Shown here: positions 34,865-43,201 of the stretch, piece after piece
Layout of the letters: every line of letters begins with the position of its first letter
Position numbering within the stretch: position 1 is the first letter of the stretch
Assembly: GCF_017921835.1 (NCBI RefSeq)
Contig: NZ_JAGEMN010000001.1
Location: 1,605,874-1,669,873, forward strand
DNA from: Sporosarcina sp. 6E9
Lineage (GTDB): Bacteria > Bacillota > Bacilli > Bacillales_A > Planococcaceae
DNA: 64,000 nt
Reading direction: 5' to 3'
Made by a program: the position numbers and the translations under genes
The notes under the pieces: model-generated
Told to the model about the DNA's origin: nothing
Seen by the model: the letters and a program-made list of their open reading frames with translations, nothing else
Databases searched by the model: none

Positions 34865-35017
34865 TTATACAAAGCTACTGCCGACAATGATGAGTAGAAT
34901 GAAGAGAACGACGATGAGAACGAATGTTGAACCGCCATATGATCCTCTTCCGCGTCCACATTCCCCGCCATAGCCGCCTACACCGTAGCCGCCTCCGTAA
35001 GGATTGCATCCAAACAT
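34865..35017 (-). CDS. YjcZ-family small sporulation protein
   Basis: A 50-residue protein: a glycine/tyrosine-rich N-terminal half with two cysteines, followed by one hydrophobic helix ending the chain (FVLIVVLFILLIIVG). This is the pattern of the YjcZ/SscA-like small spore proteins. An excellent GGAGGGG site lies 5 nt before ATG 35017. It is the first gene of a unit with spoVIF. The role of these proteins in the spore envelope is poorly defined. Confidence 0.88.
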   Translation of the reverse strand: MFGCNPYGGGYGVGGYGGECGRGRGSYGGSTFVLIVVLFILLIIVGSSFV

Positions 35018-35041
35018 AAAAACCCCTCCTTCCCTTCTACA

Positions 35042-35050
35042 TAGTGTATG
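35042..35050 (-). promoter_or_regulatory. Mother-cell sigma factor -10 element for yjcZ-like/spoVIF
   Basis: The minus strand reads CATACACTA, matching both the sigma-K (CATAnnnTA) and sigma-E (CATACA-T) -10 consensus, 25 bp before the coding start. The -35 is not clear. Confidence 0.5.
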
Positions 35051-35139
35051 CAGAAAAAAAGAGGGGTACGGGGCAAGTGCACAAGATATTAAATTAGATG
35101 AATCTTACTAAGATATCTTTAACCATGCATACCAGCAGG

Positions 35140-35502
35140 TTAAACCTTTCCTTTTGGCCTGAAAAAAACCGCTGCAATGAAGCCAAATAAAATTGCGGCA
35201 CTAATTCCCGAACTTGTCACCTCGAACATTCCCGTCAGGACACCGACAAATCCATGCTTTTCTGCTTCCGCCATTGCTCCGTGAGTTAGTGCATTTCCAA
35301 ATGATGTAATCGGAATTGTGGCTCCGGCACCTGCAAAATCGATCAAAGGTTCATATAATCCTACTCCGTCAAGAACGGAACCTATTACGACCAATATGCA
35401 AAGTGTATGCGCGGGCGTTAATTTTGCTACATCAAATAATAATTGACCAATGACACAAATAAGACCCCCGACTACAAATGCGGTAATAAATATAGACAAC
35501 AT
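35140..35502 (-). CDS. spoVAE: Stage V sporulation protein AE (SpoVAEb)
   Basis: About 120 residues, a membrane protein with about four helices matching SpoVAEb ([58 protein letters not shown]). It belongs to the inner-spore-membrane SpoVA channel that takes up dipicolinic acid in sporulation and releases it in germination. The frame begins with GTG 35511 right after the spoVAD stop, but alignment with relatives favours ATG 35502. Neither start has a strong ribosome site, so coupling to spoVAD is likely. Confidence 0.9.
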   Translation of the reverse strand: MLSIFITAFVVGGLICVIGQLLFDVAKLTPAHTLCILVVIGSVLDGVGLYEPLIDFAGAGATIPITSFGNALTHGAMAEAEKHGFVGVLTGMFEVTSSGISAAILFGFIAAVFFRPKGKV

Positions 35503-35511
35503 ATCATTCAC

Positions 35512-36513
35512 TCATTTCATTTCTAATTCAACCGCATGCGCGATGCATGGAATTGTATCTCCTTGTTGAAACGATAATGGGGATAGTAATGAACCTGTGG
35601 CAATTAACAATACACGCTTATAATTTCCTTGCATCATTTTTTCATAGACATCCGAAAAATAAATCGCCGCCGAACATCCCGTCCCACTCGCACCGGCTTG
35701 AAAATCCGAATCACCACCGTAAAACTCCGCTCCTGCGTCACGTAAATTATTCGTCGTTTCTATCTTCTTTTTAGCAATTAACTTTTGATAAATTTCAAAT
35801 CCAATCTTTCCTAAGTCACCTGTAATAATGGCATCGTAGTGCTTCGCTTTTCTTCCATGCCCATTTAAATGGCGTTCTAACGTATCTGCCGCAGCGGGCG
35901 CCATTGCGGCTCCCATATTTAGTGGATCCGTCATACCAAGATCAATTACACGGCCAATCGTCCCGCTTACGATTGCAGGAAAACCAACCTGATTCGGAGT
36001 AACTGCTGCAACCCCTGCTGCGGTCACTGTCCACTGCGCTGTTGCTGGCTTTTGTGCACCGTATTCAACAGGATATCGAAATTGCCGCTCCACAGCATTA
36101 TGCTGACTGCTCGCTCCTGCAATGGAACAAGTGGACATTCCCGATTCCGTTAATAATGCAGCTGTCAAAAGCGATGATATAGAAGTCGCACATGCGGAAA
36201 ACATCCCTACATAAGGTATTTGAAGCTCAGATGCACAAAAATTCGAAGGGGTCATCTGATTTATCAAATCTCCAATTAATAGAAAGTCTGCATCATCTGG
36301 CACAAAACCTGCTTTACGCAATGCAATCATGCAAGCATCTTCTACTAACTTTGCATTTCCTTTTTCATTTGTCAGCTGTTCGCTTCGTTCATCGTCTAAT
36401 ACTTTATCAAACATTGAAGCAAAAGGACTTTTTTTCTCTAGGGGGCCAACGACTACACCTGTGGCAGCAATCGTCGGATTTGTTCTAAACTTTAAAAGGC
36501 CTTTTACTACCAT
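35512..36513 (-). CDS. spoVAD: Stage V sporulation protein AD
   Basis: A 333-residue thiolase-fold protein that binds dipicolinic acid in the SpoVA complex. Characteristic segments include PYVGMFSACATSISSLL, GASSQHNAVERQFRYPVEYG, ITGDLGKIG and GASGTGCSAAIYFSDVYEKM. It sits on the outer face of the inner forespore membrane. ATG 36513 overlaps the last 7 nt of spoVAC, so it is translationally coupled. Confidence 0.95.
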   Translation of the reverse strand: MVVKGLLKFRTNPTIAATGVVVGPLEKKSPFASMFDKVLDDERSEQLTNEKGNAKLVEDACMIALRKAGFVPDDADFLLIGDLINQMTPSNFCASELQIPYVGMFSACATSISSLLTAALLTESGMSTCSIAGASSQHNAVERQFRYPVEYGAQKPATAQWTVTAAGVAAVTPNQVGFPAIVSGTIGRVIDLGMTDPLNMGAAMAPAAADTLERHLNGHGRKAKHYDAIITGDLGKIGFEIYQKLIAKKKIETTNNLRDAGAEFYGGDSDFQAGASGTGCSAAIYFSDVYEKMMQGNYKRVLLIATGSLLSPLSFQQGDTIPCIAHAVELEMK

Positions 36514-36962
36514 GAGACGACACCAAACTTTACTAAAATTGTTTTAATGAGTGCCACAATAAATGCAGAAGCGACGCCAAATAATATAACTGAGCCTGCA
36601 AGCTTGAACATATTTCCGCCGACACCCAGAACATAACCTTCACTTCTATGTTCAATGGCAGCCGAAATGACAGCATTCCCAAATCCGGTAATCGGAACTG
36701 CAGACCCTGCGCCTCCGAATTGAGCAATTTTTCGATACTGTCCAAACCCGGTTAGCAGCATGGCTAAAAAGATTAACGTCGCAACTGTCGGGTTACTTGC
36801 TGTTCGTTCTGTGAAATCAAAAAACGTCATATAAAATAAGGAAATGGCTTGTCCGATTAAACATATTGTTCCACCTGTAATAAATGCAGTAAATAAGTTA
36901 CGTGCCAACGGAGGTTTCGGAGATATTTTACTTTCTAATTCGGCATATTTTTTTTCATCCAT
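36507..36962 (-). CDS. spoVAC: Stage V sporulation protein AC
   Basis: A 151-residue membrane protein with about four helices matching SpoVAC (FITGGTICLIGQ, TGFGQYRKIAQFGGAGSAVPITGFGNAV, GGNMFKLAGSVILFG). SpoVAC forms the mechanosensitive part of the dipicolinate channel. ATG at 36962 overlaps the end of the upstream lipoprotein gene. Only C, D and E genes occur here, without spoVAA, AB or AF. Confidence 0.95.
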   Translation of the reverse strand: MDEKKYAELESKISPKPPLARNLFTAFITGGTICLIGQAISLFYMTFFDFTERTASNPTVATLIFLAMLLTGFGQYRKIAQFGGAGSAVPITGFGNAVISAAIEHRSEGYVLGVGGNMFKLAGSVILFGVASAFIVALIKTILVKFGVVSW

Positions 36963-37360
36963 TATGTTTCCTCCTCCAACAAACTTTTCAATTCCTCGAT
37001 TTTTTTAGGCAACTTATCGTTATCTGCTGAATCCATGAGTTTCTTTGTTTCTTGAATGATTTTACTATCTGCTGAGACCGTAACTTCAAAGTCCTCATAA
37101 AGTTTCCCTAGTTTTTTGGTTAACTCTTTTTCGATTTTAGTTTTGTGGAATCTTGAAAATGTTTTCACCGTAACACCAGATAGAATCTCCTTATCATGAA
37201 AAATAGCGATAGCACTTATTAATCGATCATCATCTTCAAATACTTTTTCTGCTTTTTCAACATCTTCATTCGTGTCATTTTGAATATGGACACCTTTTTC
37301 TATTTGGACACAGCCTGCTAGAACTAGTAATAGTAGCAAGGAATTAATTAATTTACGGAT
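36962..37360 (-). CDS. YhcN/YlaJ-family sporulation lipoprotein, apparent AUC start
   Basis: A spore lipoprotein: a positively charged N-terminus, hydrophobic helix and lipobox LAGC, then a charged domain with the YhcN/YlaJ pattern (VEKAEKVFEDDD..ISAIAIFHDKEILSGVTVKTFSRFHKTKIEKELTKKL). The only conventional start is TTG 37339, which has no ribosome site and would give a signal peptide without basic residues. A perfect AGAGGAGG site lies 9 nt before an in-frame ATC at 37360, giving MRKLINSLLLLLVLAGC, an ideal lipoprotein signal. I therefore place the start at the ATC, accepting that it is unusual. First gene of the spoVA operon, behind a sigma-G promoter. Confidence 0.75.
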   Translation of the reverse strand: MRKLINSLLLLLVLAGCVQIEKGVHIQNDTNEDVEKAEKVFEDDDRLISAIAIFHDKEILSGVTVKTFSRFHKTKIEKELTKKLGKLYEDFEVTVSADSKIIQETKKLMDSADNDKLPKKIEELKSLLEEET

Positions 37361-37382
37361 ATGACTTCGCCTCCTCTACTAA

Positions 37383-37413
37383 TAGCATGCCAAAAATCGA
37401 TTCATTTTATTCA
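37383..37413 (-). promoter_or_regulatory. Sigma-G promoter of the spoVA operon
   Basis: The minus strand carries -35 TGAATA (37408-37413) and -10 CATGCTA (37383-37389) with 18 bp between, one mismatch from the forespore sigma-G consensus TGAATA/CATACTA. The start of transcription falls near 37376, at the edge of the ribosome site. Confidence 0.8.
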
Positions 37414-37451
37414 AAAATAGTCGGTGTGCCCTGTCGTTTCAATCCGATTCG

Positions 37452-37460
37452 CATAAAGTA
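37452..37460 (+). promoter_or_regulatory. Possible sigma-K -10 element of cotZ
   Basis: CATAAAGTA fits the sigma-K -10 pattern CATAnnnTA and lies 30 bp before the cotZ start codon. The -35 region is not convincing. Confidence 0.4.
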
Positions 37461-37489
37461 TATAGAACTGATAAAAGGAGGTGGAATTA

Positions 37490-38056
37490 ATGGGATGTGG
37501 AAGAGAAGATAATGTTAAAGGAATCCAATGCCAAGATAACTGTATTTGTGAAGTAGTTCGGGCAATCAAAAGAATTCAAGGAATTCAGGACGATAATGAT
37601 TGTGATGATTGCGTAACAGATTGCTTCGTAGCACCGCTTGGAGGACTTGTTAGCCCAACACGTGGAAGAATTAACACACGTGTATTCATGCTGTTAACGG
37701 ATGATGGGGATCCATTCAAGGCGATGTTTAAACGCTCAAAAAGACGTAGAAAAGGTAATCATGGACATCAATCCGGCGCAAAAGAGAGTGTTGGATCTGA
37801 TTGCAATAACTGTTTCTCGGTATTTTTCCGAGTACAGAATGTCTTTGACAACTGCTGTGCAACACTACAAGTATTAGAACCTCTTGATGATGACGGCCGT
37901 CGCGTCGATATCTTGAAACACGGAAAAATTGACTTTGACAGATTATGTGATGTTGAAAACTTTAGAGAAACTGATTCTTGTATTACAGTTGATTTAAAAT
38001 GTTTCTGCGGTGTCCAATGTGTTAAAGATGTATTCATCGACTGTGACAGAGATTAA
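37490..38056 (+). CDS. cotZ: CotY/CotZ-family spore crust protein
   Basis: A 188-residue cysteine-rich protein (about 18 cysteines) of the CotY/CotZ/ExsY family: GLVSPTRGRINTRVFMLLT, CFSVFFRVQNVFDNCCATLQVLEP and a C-terminal VDLKCFCGVQCV. These proteins self-assemble into hexagonal, disulfide-stabilised layers of the outer spore crust or exosporium. An insert of about 25 residues rich in K, R, H and S separates the two conserved halves. AAGGAGG lies before ATG 37490; the upstream 3 codons are not used. CotY and CotZ cannot be told apart with certainty. Confidence 0.88.
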   Translation: MGCGREDNVKGIQCQDNCICEVVRAIKRIQGIQDDNDCDDCVTDCFVAPLGGLVSPTRGRINTRVFMLLTDDGDPFKAMFKRSKRRRKGNHGHQSGAKESVGSDCNNCFSVFFRVQNVFDNCCATLQVLEPLDDDGRRVDILKHGKIDFDRLCDVENFRETDSCITVDLKCFCGVQCVKDVFIDCDRD

Positions 38057-38077
38057 TAGGTAAACCTGCAATGCTCA

Positions 38078-38120
38078 GACTGCCCGATTGGTAAACTCAA
38101 TCGGGCAGTCGTTTGATTTA
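38078..38120 (+). terminator. Terminator of cotZ
   Basis: A 13-bp perfect stem GACTGCCCGATTG/CAATCGGGCAGTC with a 7-nt loop, followed by GTTTGATTT. Confidence 0.8.
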
Positions 38121-38124
38121 TGCA

Positions 38125-38165
38125 CAAAAAAAGACCGAACGGATAATTTTCCGAACGGTCTTTTA
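38125..38165. terminator. Terminator of the CotO-like gene (bidirectional)
   Basis: GACCG/CGGTC and CGG/CCG pair around an AA/AA internal loop, with T runs on both strands (seven on the minus strand). It abuts the stop at 38166. Confidence 0.8.
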
Positions 38166-38564
38166 TTATTGTTCTTGAAACGGTTTCCCGCGCCACAATA
38201 CTTCGTTGATTGCATTAATTTCTATCGCAACAATTAAATCTTCCTCGTCTACCAGTTCAATAAAAAGTGTTTCGCCTTCGACTTTATTGATAGCACCTTT
38301 TAGTACTTCATTTTCAAGTACAAATTGTAGCGGTTTGTAAATTTGCCGTTGGAATGGGCGTCCAAGGCTAATGATCTTGTTAAAGACTTCTGAATTCTTA
38401 TGAGCTGTCTCCTGGACTTCCTCTGCGTCCTCGATAAAATCTTCAATTTCTTCCTCATTCAGCACAAATACTGATGTGCTTTCCTCCTCCGTGGTGGCAA
38501 CCCGAAAATAAATGGGTGGCCCGTGAACGAATAATAACGGTTCATTTTTATAAATAATGCGCAC
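38166..38564 (-). CDS. CotO-like spore coat protein
   Basis: About 132 residues: an N-terminal strand-rich part, a very acidic middle (EEESTSVFVLNEEEIEDFIEDAEEVQE), and a C-terminal beta domain (ISLGRPFQRQIYKPLQFVLENEVLKGAINKVEGETLFIEL) resembling the CotO family. Its position beside cotZ matches the cotO-cotZ neighbourhood of B. subtilis, and a sigma-K-like CATATACTA lies 15 bp upstream. The open frame starts with GTG 38564, only 1 nt after an AAGGA site; an ATT two codons later (38558) has ideal 7-nt spacing, so the real start is uncertain. Confidence 0.65.
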   Translation of the reverse strand: MRIIYKNEPLLFVHGPPIYFRVATTEEESTSVFVLNEEEIEDFIEDAEEVQETAHKNSEVFNKIISLGRPFQRQIYKPLQFVLENEVLKGAINKVEGETLFIELVDEEDLIVAIEINAINEVLWRGKPFQEQ

Positions 38565-38578
38565 ATCCTTTTTGAACT

Positions 38579-38587
38579 TAGTATATG
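38579..38587 (-). promoter_or_regulatory. Sigma-K-like -10 element of the CotO-like gene
   Basis: The minus strand reads CATATACTA, a full match to CATAnnnTA, 15 bp before the frame start. Transcription would begin near 38572, leaving almost no leader before the ribosome site. Confidence 0.5.
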
Positions 38588-38623
38588 CGATGATTATTTT
38601 TGATGTTCATCGACGAAAATAAC

Positions 38624-39997
38624 TTATAAATCAGCAATAAATGCTGTTGCCAATCCAAGATAAATAAGTGTACTCAATAGATCATTCAATGTTGTGATAA
38701 AAGGACCTGATGCTACAGCCGGATCTACTTTCATTTTGTGCATGAATAACGGAATGAATGAACCTGAAATTGTTGCAACGAATATTGATACGAAAATAGC
38801 CGCGCCGACAAGCAGTCCTAACAGGAATTCCTGCTTCCAAATATAAACTAGCCCGACAACAAAAATGGCGCATACGAATCCCGTCATCAGTCCAGTACCC
38901 GCTTCTCTTAGCAATAATTTAAACTTGCTTTCGTCTTCGATATCGCGCGTTGCAATTCCGCGGACCGCTACCGCAAGTGCTTGTGTACCACTATTACCCG
39001 CGGTTCCAGCAATCAATGGGATGAACGCTGCCAAAAGGGCAACTTTTTCAATTGTTGCTTCAAATGCACCGATTAAATTCGCTGTTAACATGCCCAAAAC
39101 TAATAATATAAGAAGCCATGGAAGTCTCTTTTTTGCTGCTGATAATGAATTTTTATCAAATGTACTCATATCCGAAACAGCTGCAAGTTTGGAATAGTCA
39201 TCAGATGCTTCTTCTTCGAGCACGTCTAGAATATCATCTACCGTAATAATACCGAGCAAATGTTGTTGAAAGTCAACGACAGGTACCGCAAGAAAATTAT
39301 AATCCTTAATCATGCGCGCAACATCTTCTTGATCTTCGCTAACAAGTACACTGACGACTCGATCATTCATAATTGTATGTATGAAAGTATCCTCATGGGC
39401 GATGATTAAATCACGAAGTGAAACAACACCTGTCAATTTTTCACTTTCGTCCACAACAAATATATAATAGATTGTTTCCGCATCGGGCGCTGCATTACGT
39501 AAAATTGTCATTGCAGATCGCACAGTCGAATTTTGCGGAATCACCACGTATTCTGTCGTCATTATTGAACCAGCTGTATATTCTTCGTAATGTAAAAGAG
39601 CCTTGATTTCGTTCGCTGCCTCTTGGTTCATCAAAGTTAAGTAACTGACGACTTGCGCTTTATCAAGTTCATTTAAGACATCTACCGCGTTATCCACAAA
39701 CATATGAGAAAACATGTCTGCGGCATACGTCGTGTCCATCTCTGAAAGGAACTTTTTATAATCTTCATCATCAATTTCACTTAACTCAAAAATTTCTGCA
39801 AGCTCTTTTGGCGATAGATAATAATAAATTATTTTCCTTAATTCCGAATCCACCTTTTTATAAAAAGTTGCTCGATCATAAGGATGAAGCACTAAGAAAC
39901 CAGAACGAAATGACTCAATATCTTTGTTTTCTAGCGCTTCAATTAGTTGTTCTTCATCATAAATAATTTCTTCTTCGTTGTCGATTTTTCCAACCAT
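38624..39997 (-). CDS. mgtE: Magnesium transporter MgtE
   Basis: A 457-residue Mg2+ channel: an acidic N domain (helical, about 10-130), two CBS domains (about 135-260) and five membrane helices with the signature GNSGTQALAVAVRGIATRDI. Cytosolic Mg2+ bound between N and CBS domains closes the channel. GGAAGG lies 7 nt before ATG 39997. It is divergent from prpE with only 68 bp between them, too short for an M-box riboswitch. Confidence 0.93.
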   Translation of the reverse strand: MVGKIDNEEEIIYDEEQLIEALENKDIESFRSGFLVLHPYDRATFYKKVDSELRKIIYYYLSPKELAEIFELSEIDDEDYKKFLSEMDTTYAADMFSHMFVDNAVDVLNELDKAQVVSYLTLMNQEAANEIKALLHYEEYTAGSIMTTEYVVIPQNSTVRSAMTILRNAAPDAETIYYIFVVDESEKLTGVVSLRDLIIAHEDTFIHTIMNDRVVSVLVSEDQEDVARMIKDYNFLAVPVVDFQQHLLGIITVDDILDVLEEEASDDYSKLAAVSDMSTFDKNSLSAAKKRLPWLLILLVLGMLTANLIGAFEATIEKVALLAAFIPLIAGTAGNSGTQALAVAVRGIATRDIEDESKFKLLLREAGTGLMTGFVCAIFVVGLVYIWKQEFLLGLLVGAAIFVSIFVATISGSFIPLFMHKMKVDPAVASGPFITTLNDLLSTLIYLGLATAFIADL

Positions 39998-40065
39998 TGC
40001 CGCACCTTCCTTTCCATAATCGCGGGATTTCTGGGTATATTAAAGTTAAAAAGGGATGAATAAAT

Positions 40066-40815
40066 ATGAATAGTTACGATATTATTGGTGATATACATGG
40101 TTGCTTCGATGAGCTTTCTCATTTAATCCACAAGCTCGGTTATACAATGGAAAATGAAAATGATATTCCTCTTCATCCAGAAGGCCGTCAGTTAGCCTTT
40201 GTCGGTGATGCCATGGACCGTGGACCAGACTCAGTAAAGACATTAAATTTTATGTTTCGACTTCAGGATGCCAGAAAGCTTATCTATTCCCCAGGAAATC
40301 ATTGCAACAAGTTCTATCGTTATGCAAAAGGTAATCCAATTCAACTTCAGCACGGAATCGAAACGACTGTAGCTGAGCTTAAGAAGCTTCCATCTAATCA
40401 GCGGCATTTTTTTCTAAAGCGTTATGTCGAATTTTATGAGTCTTTACCTTTATATCAAGCCCTGGAAAATAAAAAGCTCATCATCGCACATGCAGGTATT
40501 CGTGAAAATCTTCTTGAATCGACTAATAGGAAAAAAATTCGTTCTTTTGTTTTATATGGCGACACAACAGGTGAAATCCATCCAAATGGTCGTCCCGTAC
40601 GCAAAGACTGGGCGAAACAATATTATGGTCGTTCCTTTATTGTTTATGGCCATACGCCTGTTAAAGAAGTGCGTTTCATACATAATACGGTGAATATCGA
40701 TACAGGTTGCGTTTTTGGCGGTCAATTAACAGCTATCCGTTACCCCGAAAAAGAAATCGTGGCGATTCCATCTTCCCATCCGTTTATCGCCGATCGTTTT
40801 ACTGATTATGACTAA
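40066..40815 (+). CDS. prpE: Bis(5'-nucleosyl)-tetraphosphatase PrpE
   Basis: A 249-residue PPP-family metallophosphatase matching B. subtilis PrpE (YjbP). The core motifs GDIHG, GDAMDRG, GNHCNK (GNHE variant), HAG and YGHTP are all present, providing the two-metal site. It hydrolyses Ap4A symmetrically and in Bacillus affects spore germination. AAAGGGA lies 9 nt before ATG 40066. Its last 17 bp overlap the tail of the convergent yjbO. Confidence 0.92.
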   Translation: MNSYDIIGDIHGCFDELSHLIHKLGYTMENENDIPLHPEGRQLAFVGDAMDRGPDSVKTLNFMFRLQDARKLIYSPGNHCNKFYRYAKGNPIQLQHGIETTVAELKKLPSNQRHFFLKRYVEFYESLPLYQALENKKLIIAHAGIRENLLESTNRKKIRSFVLYGDTTGEIHPNGRPVRKDWAKQYYGRSFIVYGHTPVKEVRFIHNTVNIDTGCVFGGQLTAIRYPEKEIVAIPSSHPFIADRFTDYD

Positions 40816-41698
40816 GAATTCTTTTCATATCAAGTGGTAGGGGTGCTGTAAAAGTCAAAGACTTATTTGTAATTGGATGTTTAAATTGCAATGATTCACA
40901 ATGCAAAGCTTGCCGTGAAATTAATGATTGACTGCCACCGTACAAGTCATCCCCATGTATCGGATGACCGGTCCACTTCATATGTACCCGAATTTGGTGT
41001 GTTCTACCCGTATGAAGTTTTAATTCGATTTTTGTCAGTTTTTGTCGGTTTATCACGAACCTATCAGTAACATGGACTTCTGTACAAGCCTTTTGTCCAT
41101 CACTGCGAACAATTCGTTCAATTATACTACCATCTTTTCGACCAATTGCTTCATTAATCATTATGTAATCAGGAAAAAAGTGACCTTCAACGATGGCAGC
41201 ATAACCTCGTTTAAAAGTTCCATTACTAACCTGATTGCCAAGCAAATGATGAATATGCCGATTTTTAGCAATACACACTAAGCCTGAAGTATTGTGATCC
41301 AATCTCGTTACAATATGTACAGTTGAAGGTATTTTCTCACTTATGAATTTACGTGCAACAAAGTTGGCGATTGTTCTTGAGCGATGATTAAAGGACGGCA
41401 TTGTACTTTGATGTGCGGGTTTATCCAGTATTAATAAAAAATCATCTTCAAATACTAGCGCCAAGTCCCCCTCTTCTGCCTCTAGCCCGTCACTTGTTTC
41501 TTCAGGCGGAAAATATACGTCAATCCGGTCTGAACTATTTAGGATGTGACGTACATCTCTTTCAATGCCATTTACTAAAAGCGTGCCGCCGTTATATTTG
41601 ACTGCTGTTAATGTACGTTTCGATATTTGTTGTGCACCTAAAAAGTCACGTAGCTTTATGCCATCCTCGGTCACATTAAAAGACAGATGAAATCTCAT
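40799..41698 (-). CDS. yjbO: RluA/RluD-family pseudouridine synthase YjbO
   Basis: A 299-residue rRNA or tRNA pseudouridine synthase. The catalytic aspartate lies in HIVTRLDHNTSGLVCIAKN (RLDxxTSG), with TGRTHQIRVHMKWTGHPIHGD downstream; an S4-like N-terminus is present. It matches B. subtilis YjbO. The frame opens 35 codons earlier inside nadK, but AAGG 8 nt before ATG 41698 and the 10-nt gap after the nadK stop set the start. Last gene of the yjbL-sasB-nadK-yjbO operon. Confidence 0.9.
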   Translation of the reverse strand: MRFHLSFNVTEDGIKLRDFLGAQQISKRTLTAVKYNGGTLLVNGIERDVRHILNSSDRIDVYFPPEETSDGLEAEEGDLALVFEDDFLLILDKPAHQSTMPSFNHRSRTIANFVARKFISEKIPSTVHIVTRLDHNTSGLVCIAKNRHIHHLLGNQVSNGTFKRGYAAIVEGHFFPDYIMINEAIGRKDGSIIERIVRSDGQKACTEVHVTDRFVINRQKLTKIELKLHTGRTHQIRVHMKWTGHPIHGDDLYGGSQSLISRQALHCESLQFKHPITNKSLTFTAPLPLDMKRILSHNQ

Positions 41699-41708
41699 AT
41701 CATTAACC

Positions 41709-42509
41709 TTAATCATTATTATCAATAAAGGAGTCTCTAACGCGTTTCCAGAATGGGAATGGTCGGAACCTCGCGAAGCGAACTCTTTCTGATGATACTT
41801 CATATTCGATTGACTTGACGTCTTCGTGTAGTAATTGCAGATGATCCACTGTTACCATGAAATCAGGTCCATTTACTGGTTTCAATATACATTTATGATG
41901 ATCTGGCAATACTAGCGGAGAACCAACAGTACGAAACACACGGTTATTAATGGAAGCCATTTCCGTTAGCTGCATCGAAGGTAATGACGGGTGAACCAAT
42001 GCGCCACCGTTGGATTTGCTATAGGCGGTCGAGCCGGATGGTGTAGACATACAGAGCCCGTCCCCCCGGAAACGTTCAAAATGTTTATCGTTCAATAAAA
42101 CATCCATCACTAATGTGACATCAGGAGATTTTACCGATGATTCGTTAAGGGCTAAATAATGCAAACTTTCTCTATCGCCTTGATAATTAATCGTTACGTC
42201 CAATAGTGGATATTCAATTACGTCATATTCTTTTCTAGCTATGCTAATCACAAGCTTCTCAATTTCAGACGGCTTCCAATCAGCATAAAAACCCAAATGG
42301 CCGGTATGTATCCCGACAAATGCGGTTTTCTTTAACCGATGACTGTATTTATGGAAAGCATGCAGCAACGTTCCATCACCACCAATCGATAGAACAATAT
42401 CGGGCTCGTCTTCGTCAAAGATAAGGCCGAAACCAAGTAAATAATCCTTCGCCTCAAGTAAAAGACGATTTGATAATTCGTCATTTCTCGATTGTATCCA
42501 AAATCTCAT
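41709..42509 (-). CDS. nadK: NAD kinase
   Basis: A 266-residue ATP-NAD kinase making NADP+. The [11 protein letters not shown] motif carries the catalytic aspartate, NE/D block is [13 protein letters not shown], and the glycine-rich [22 protein letters not shown] follows. ATG 42509 overlaps the sasB stop by 4 nt (ATGA). Matches B. subtilis NadF/YjbN. Confidence 0.95.
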   Translation of the reverse strand: MRFWIQSRNDELSNRLLLEAKDYLLGFGLIFDEDEPDIVLSIGGDGTLLHAFHKYSHRLKKTAFVGIHTGHLGFYADWKPSEIEKLVISIARKEYDVIEYPLLDVTINYQGDRESLHYLALNESSVKSPDVTLVMDVLLNDKHFERFRGDGLCMSTPSGSTAYSKSNGGALVHPSLPSMQLTEMASINNRVFRTVGSPLVLPDHHKCILKPVNGPDFMVTVDHLQLLHEDVKSIEYEVSSERVRFARFRPFPFWKRVRDSFIDNND

Positions 42510-43183
42510 TTTTTTCGCCTCGCATTCTGATCTTGATTGTCGAATCCCCTGGTTGGATCTTCTTTGTATGTACTAAAGTATTGTTGTGCATCTTGAATTT
42601 CATCTCGGATAAGTGACATTTCTTCATCTAACCGAAAGGCAGCCTCCGCAGCGCGTTCTAAACGAATGCTGATTTCATCAGGAAGCTCGCTTTCATATTT
42701 ATAATTTAATGAATGTTCGATAGATGCCCAAAAGTTCATGGCTAATGTCCGAATTTGGATTTCAGCTAAAATAGTTTTCTCTCCTTGAATCGTTTGAACA
42801 GGATAATTAATAATGACATGGTATGAGCGATAGCCACTTGCCTTTTTATTTGAAATATAATCGCGTTCCTCTATAACTTCAAGATCATTTCGCTGGCGTA
42901 AAATTTCAACAACTGATTGAATATCGCCAACAAATTGACACATGATTCGCAAGCCAGCAATATCTGGCAGTTCAGTCGCTAATTCGTCGGAAGGTTCAAA
43001 TGGAATTCCTTTTTCAAGGGTTTTGTCATAAATACTCGCGCGTGGTTTCACTCTGCCGGTTACAAACTCCACAGGTGTATGGATATCCTCTAACTCATAT
43101 TGTGAACGAATCCCTTTAAGCTTAATCTTCAATTCATCGACAGCTTGTTTGTATGGTTCTAGAAATTTATTCCACTGCGGCAT
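42506..43183 (-). CDS. sasB: Small alarmone synthetase SasB (RelQ/YjbM)
   Basis: A 225-residue single-domain (p)ppGpp synthetase without hydrolase domain, matching B. subtilis SasB/YjbM. Conserved blocks: [29 protein letters not shown] (metal-binding Asp), [11 protein letters not shown] and [22 protein letters not shown]. These enzymes form tetramers activated by pppGpp and are produced under envelope stress. Coupled to nadK by a 4-nt overlap; 18 nt after yjbL. Confidence 0.95.
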   Translation of the reverse strand: MPQWNKFLEPYKQAVDELKIKLKGIRSQYELEDIHTPVEFVTGRVKPRASIYDKTLEKGIPFEPSDELATELPDIAGLRIMCQFVGDIQSVVEILRQRNDLEVIEERDYISNKKASGYRSYHVIINYPVQTIQGEKTILAEIQIRTLAMNFWASIEHSLNYKYESELPDEISIRLERAAEAAFRLDEEMSLIRDEIQDAQQYFSTYKEDPTRGFDNQDQNARRKK

Positions 43184-43201
43184 TTCAATTACCTCCCCCG
43201 T

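Noticed and set aside
35111..35135. Terminator after spoVAE (TTAACC/GGTTAA repeat)
   Set aside because: Only a 6-bp stem with a 13-nt loop and no T run, so it is not called.
39998..40065. M-box magnesium riboswitch upstream of mgtE
   Set aside because: Only 68 bp separate mgtE from divergent prpE, far too short for the element.
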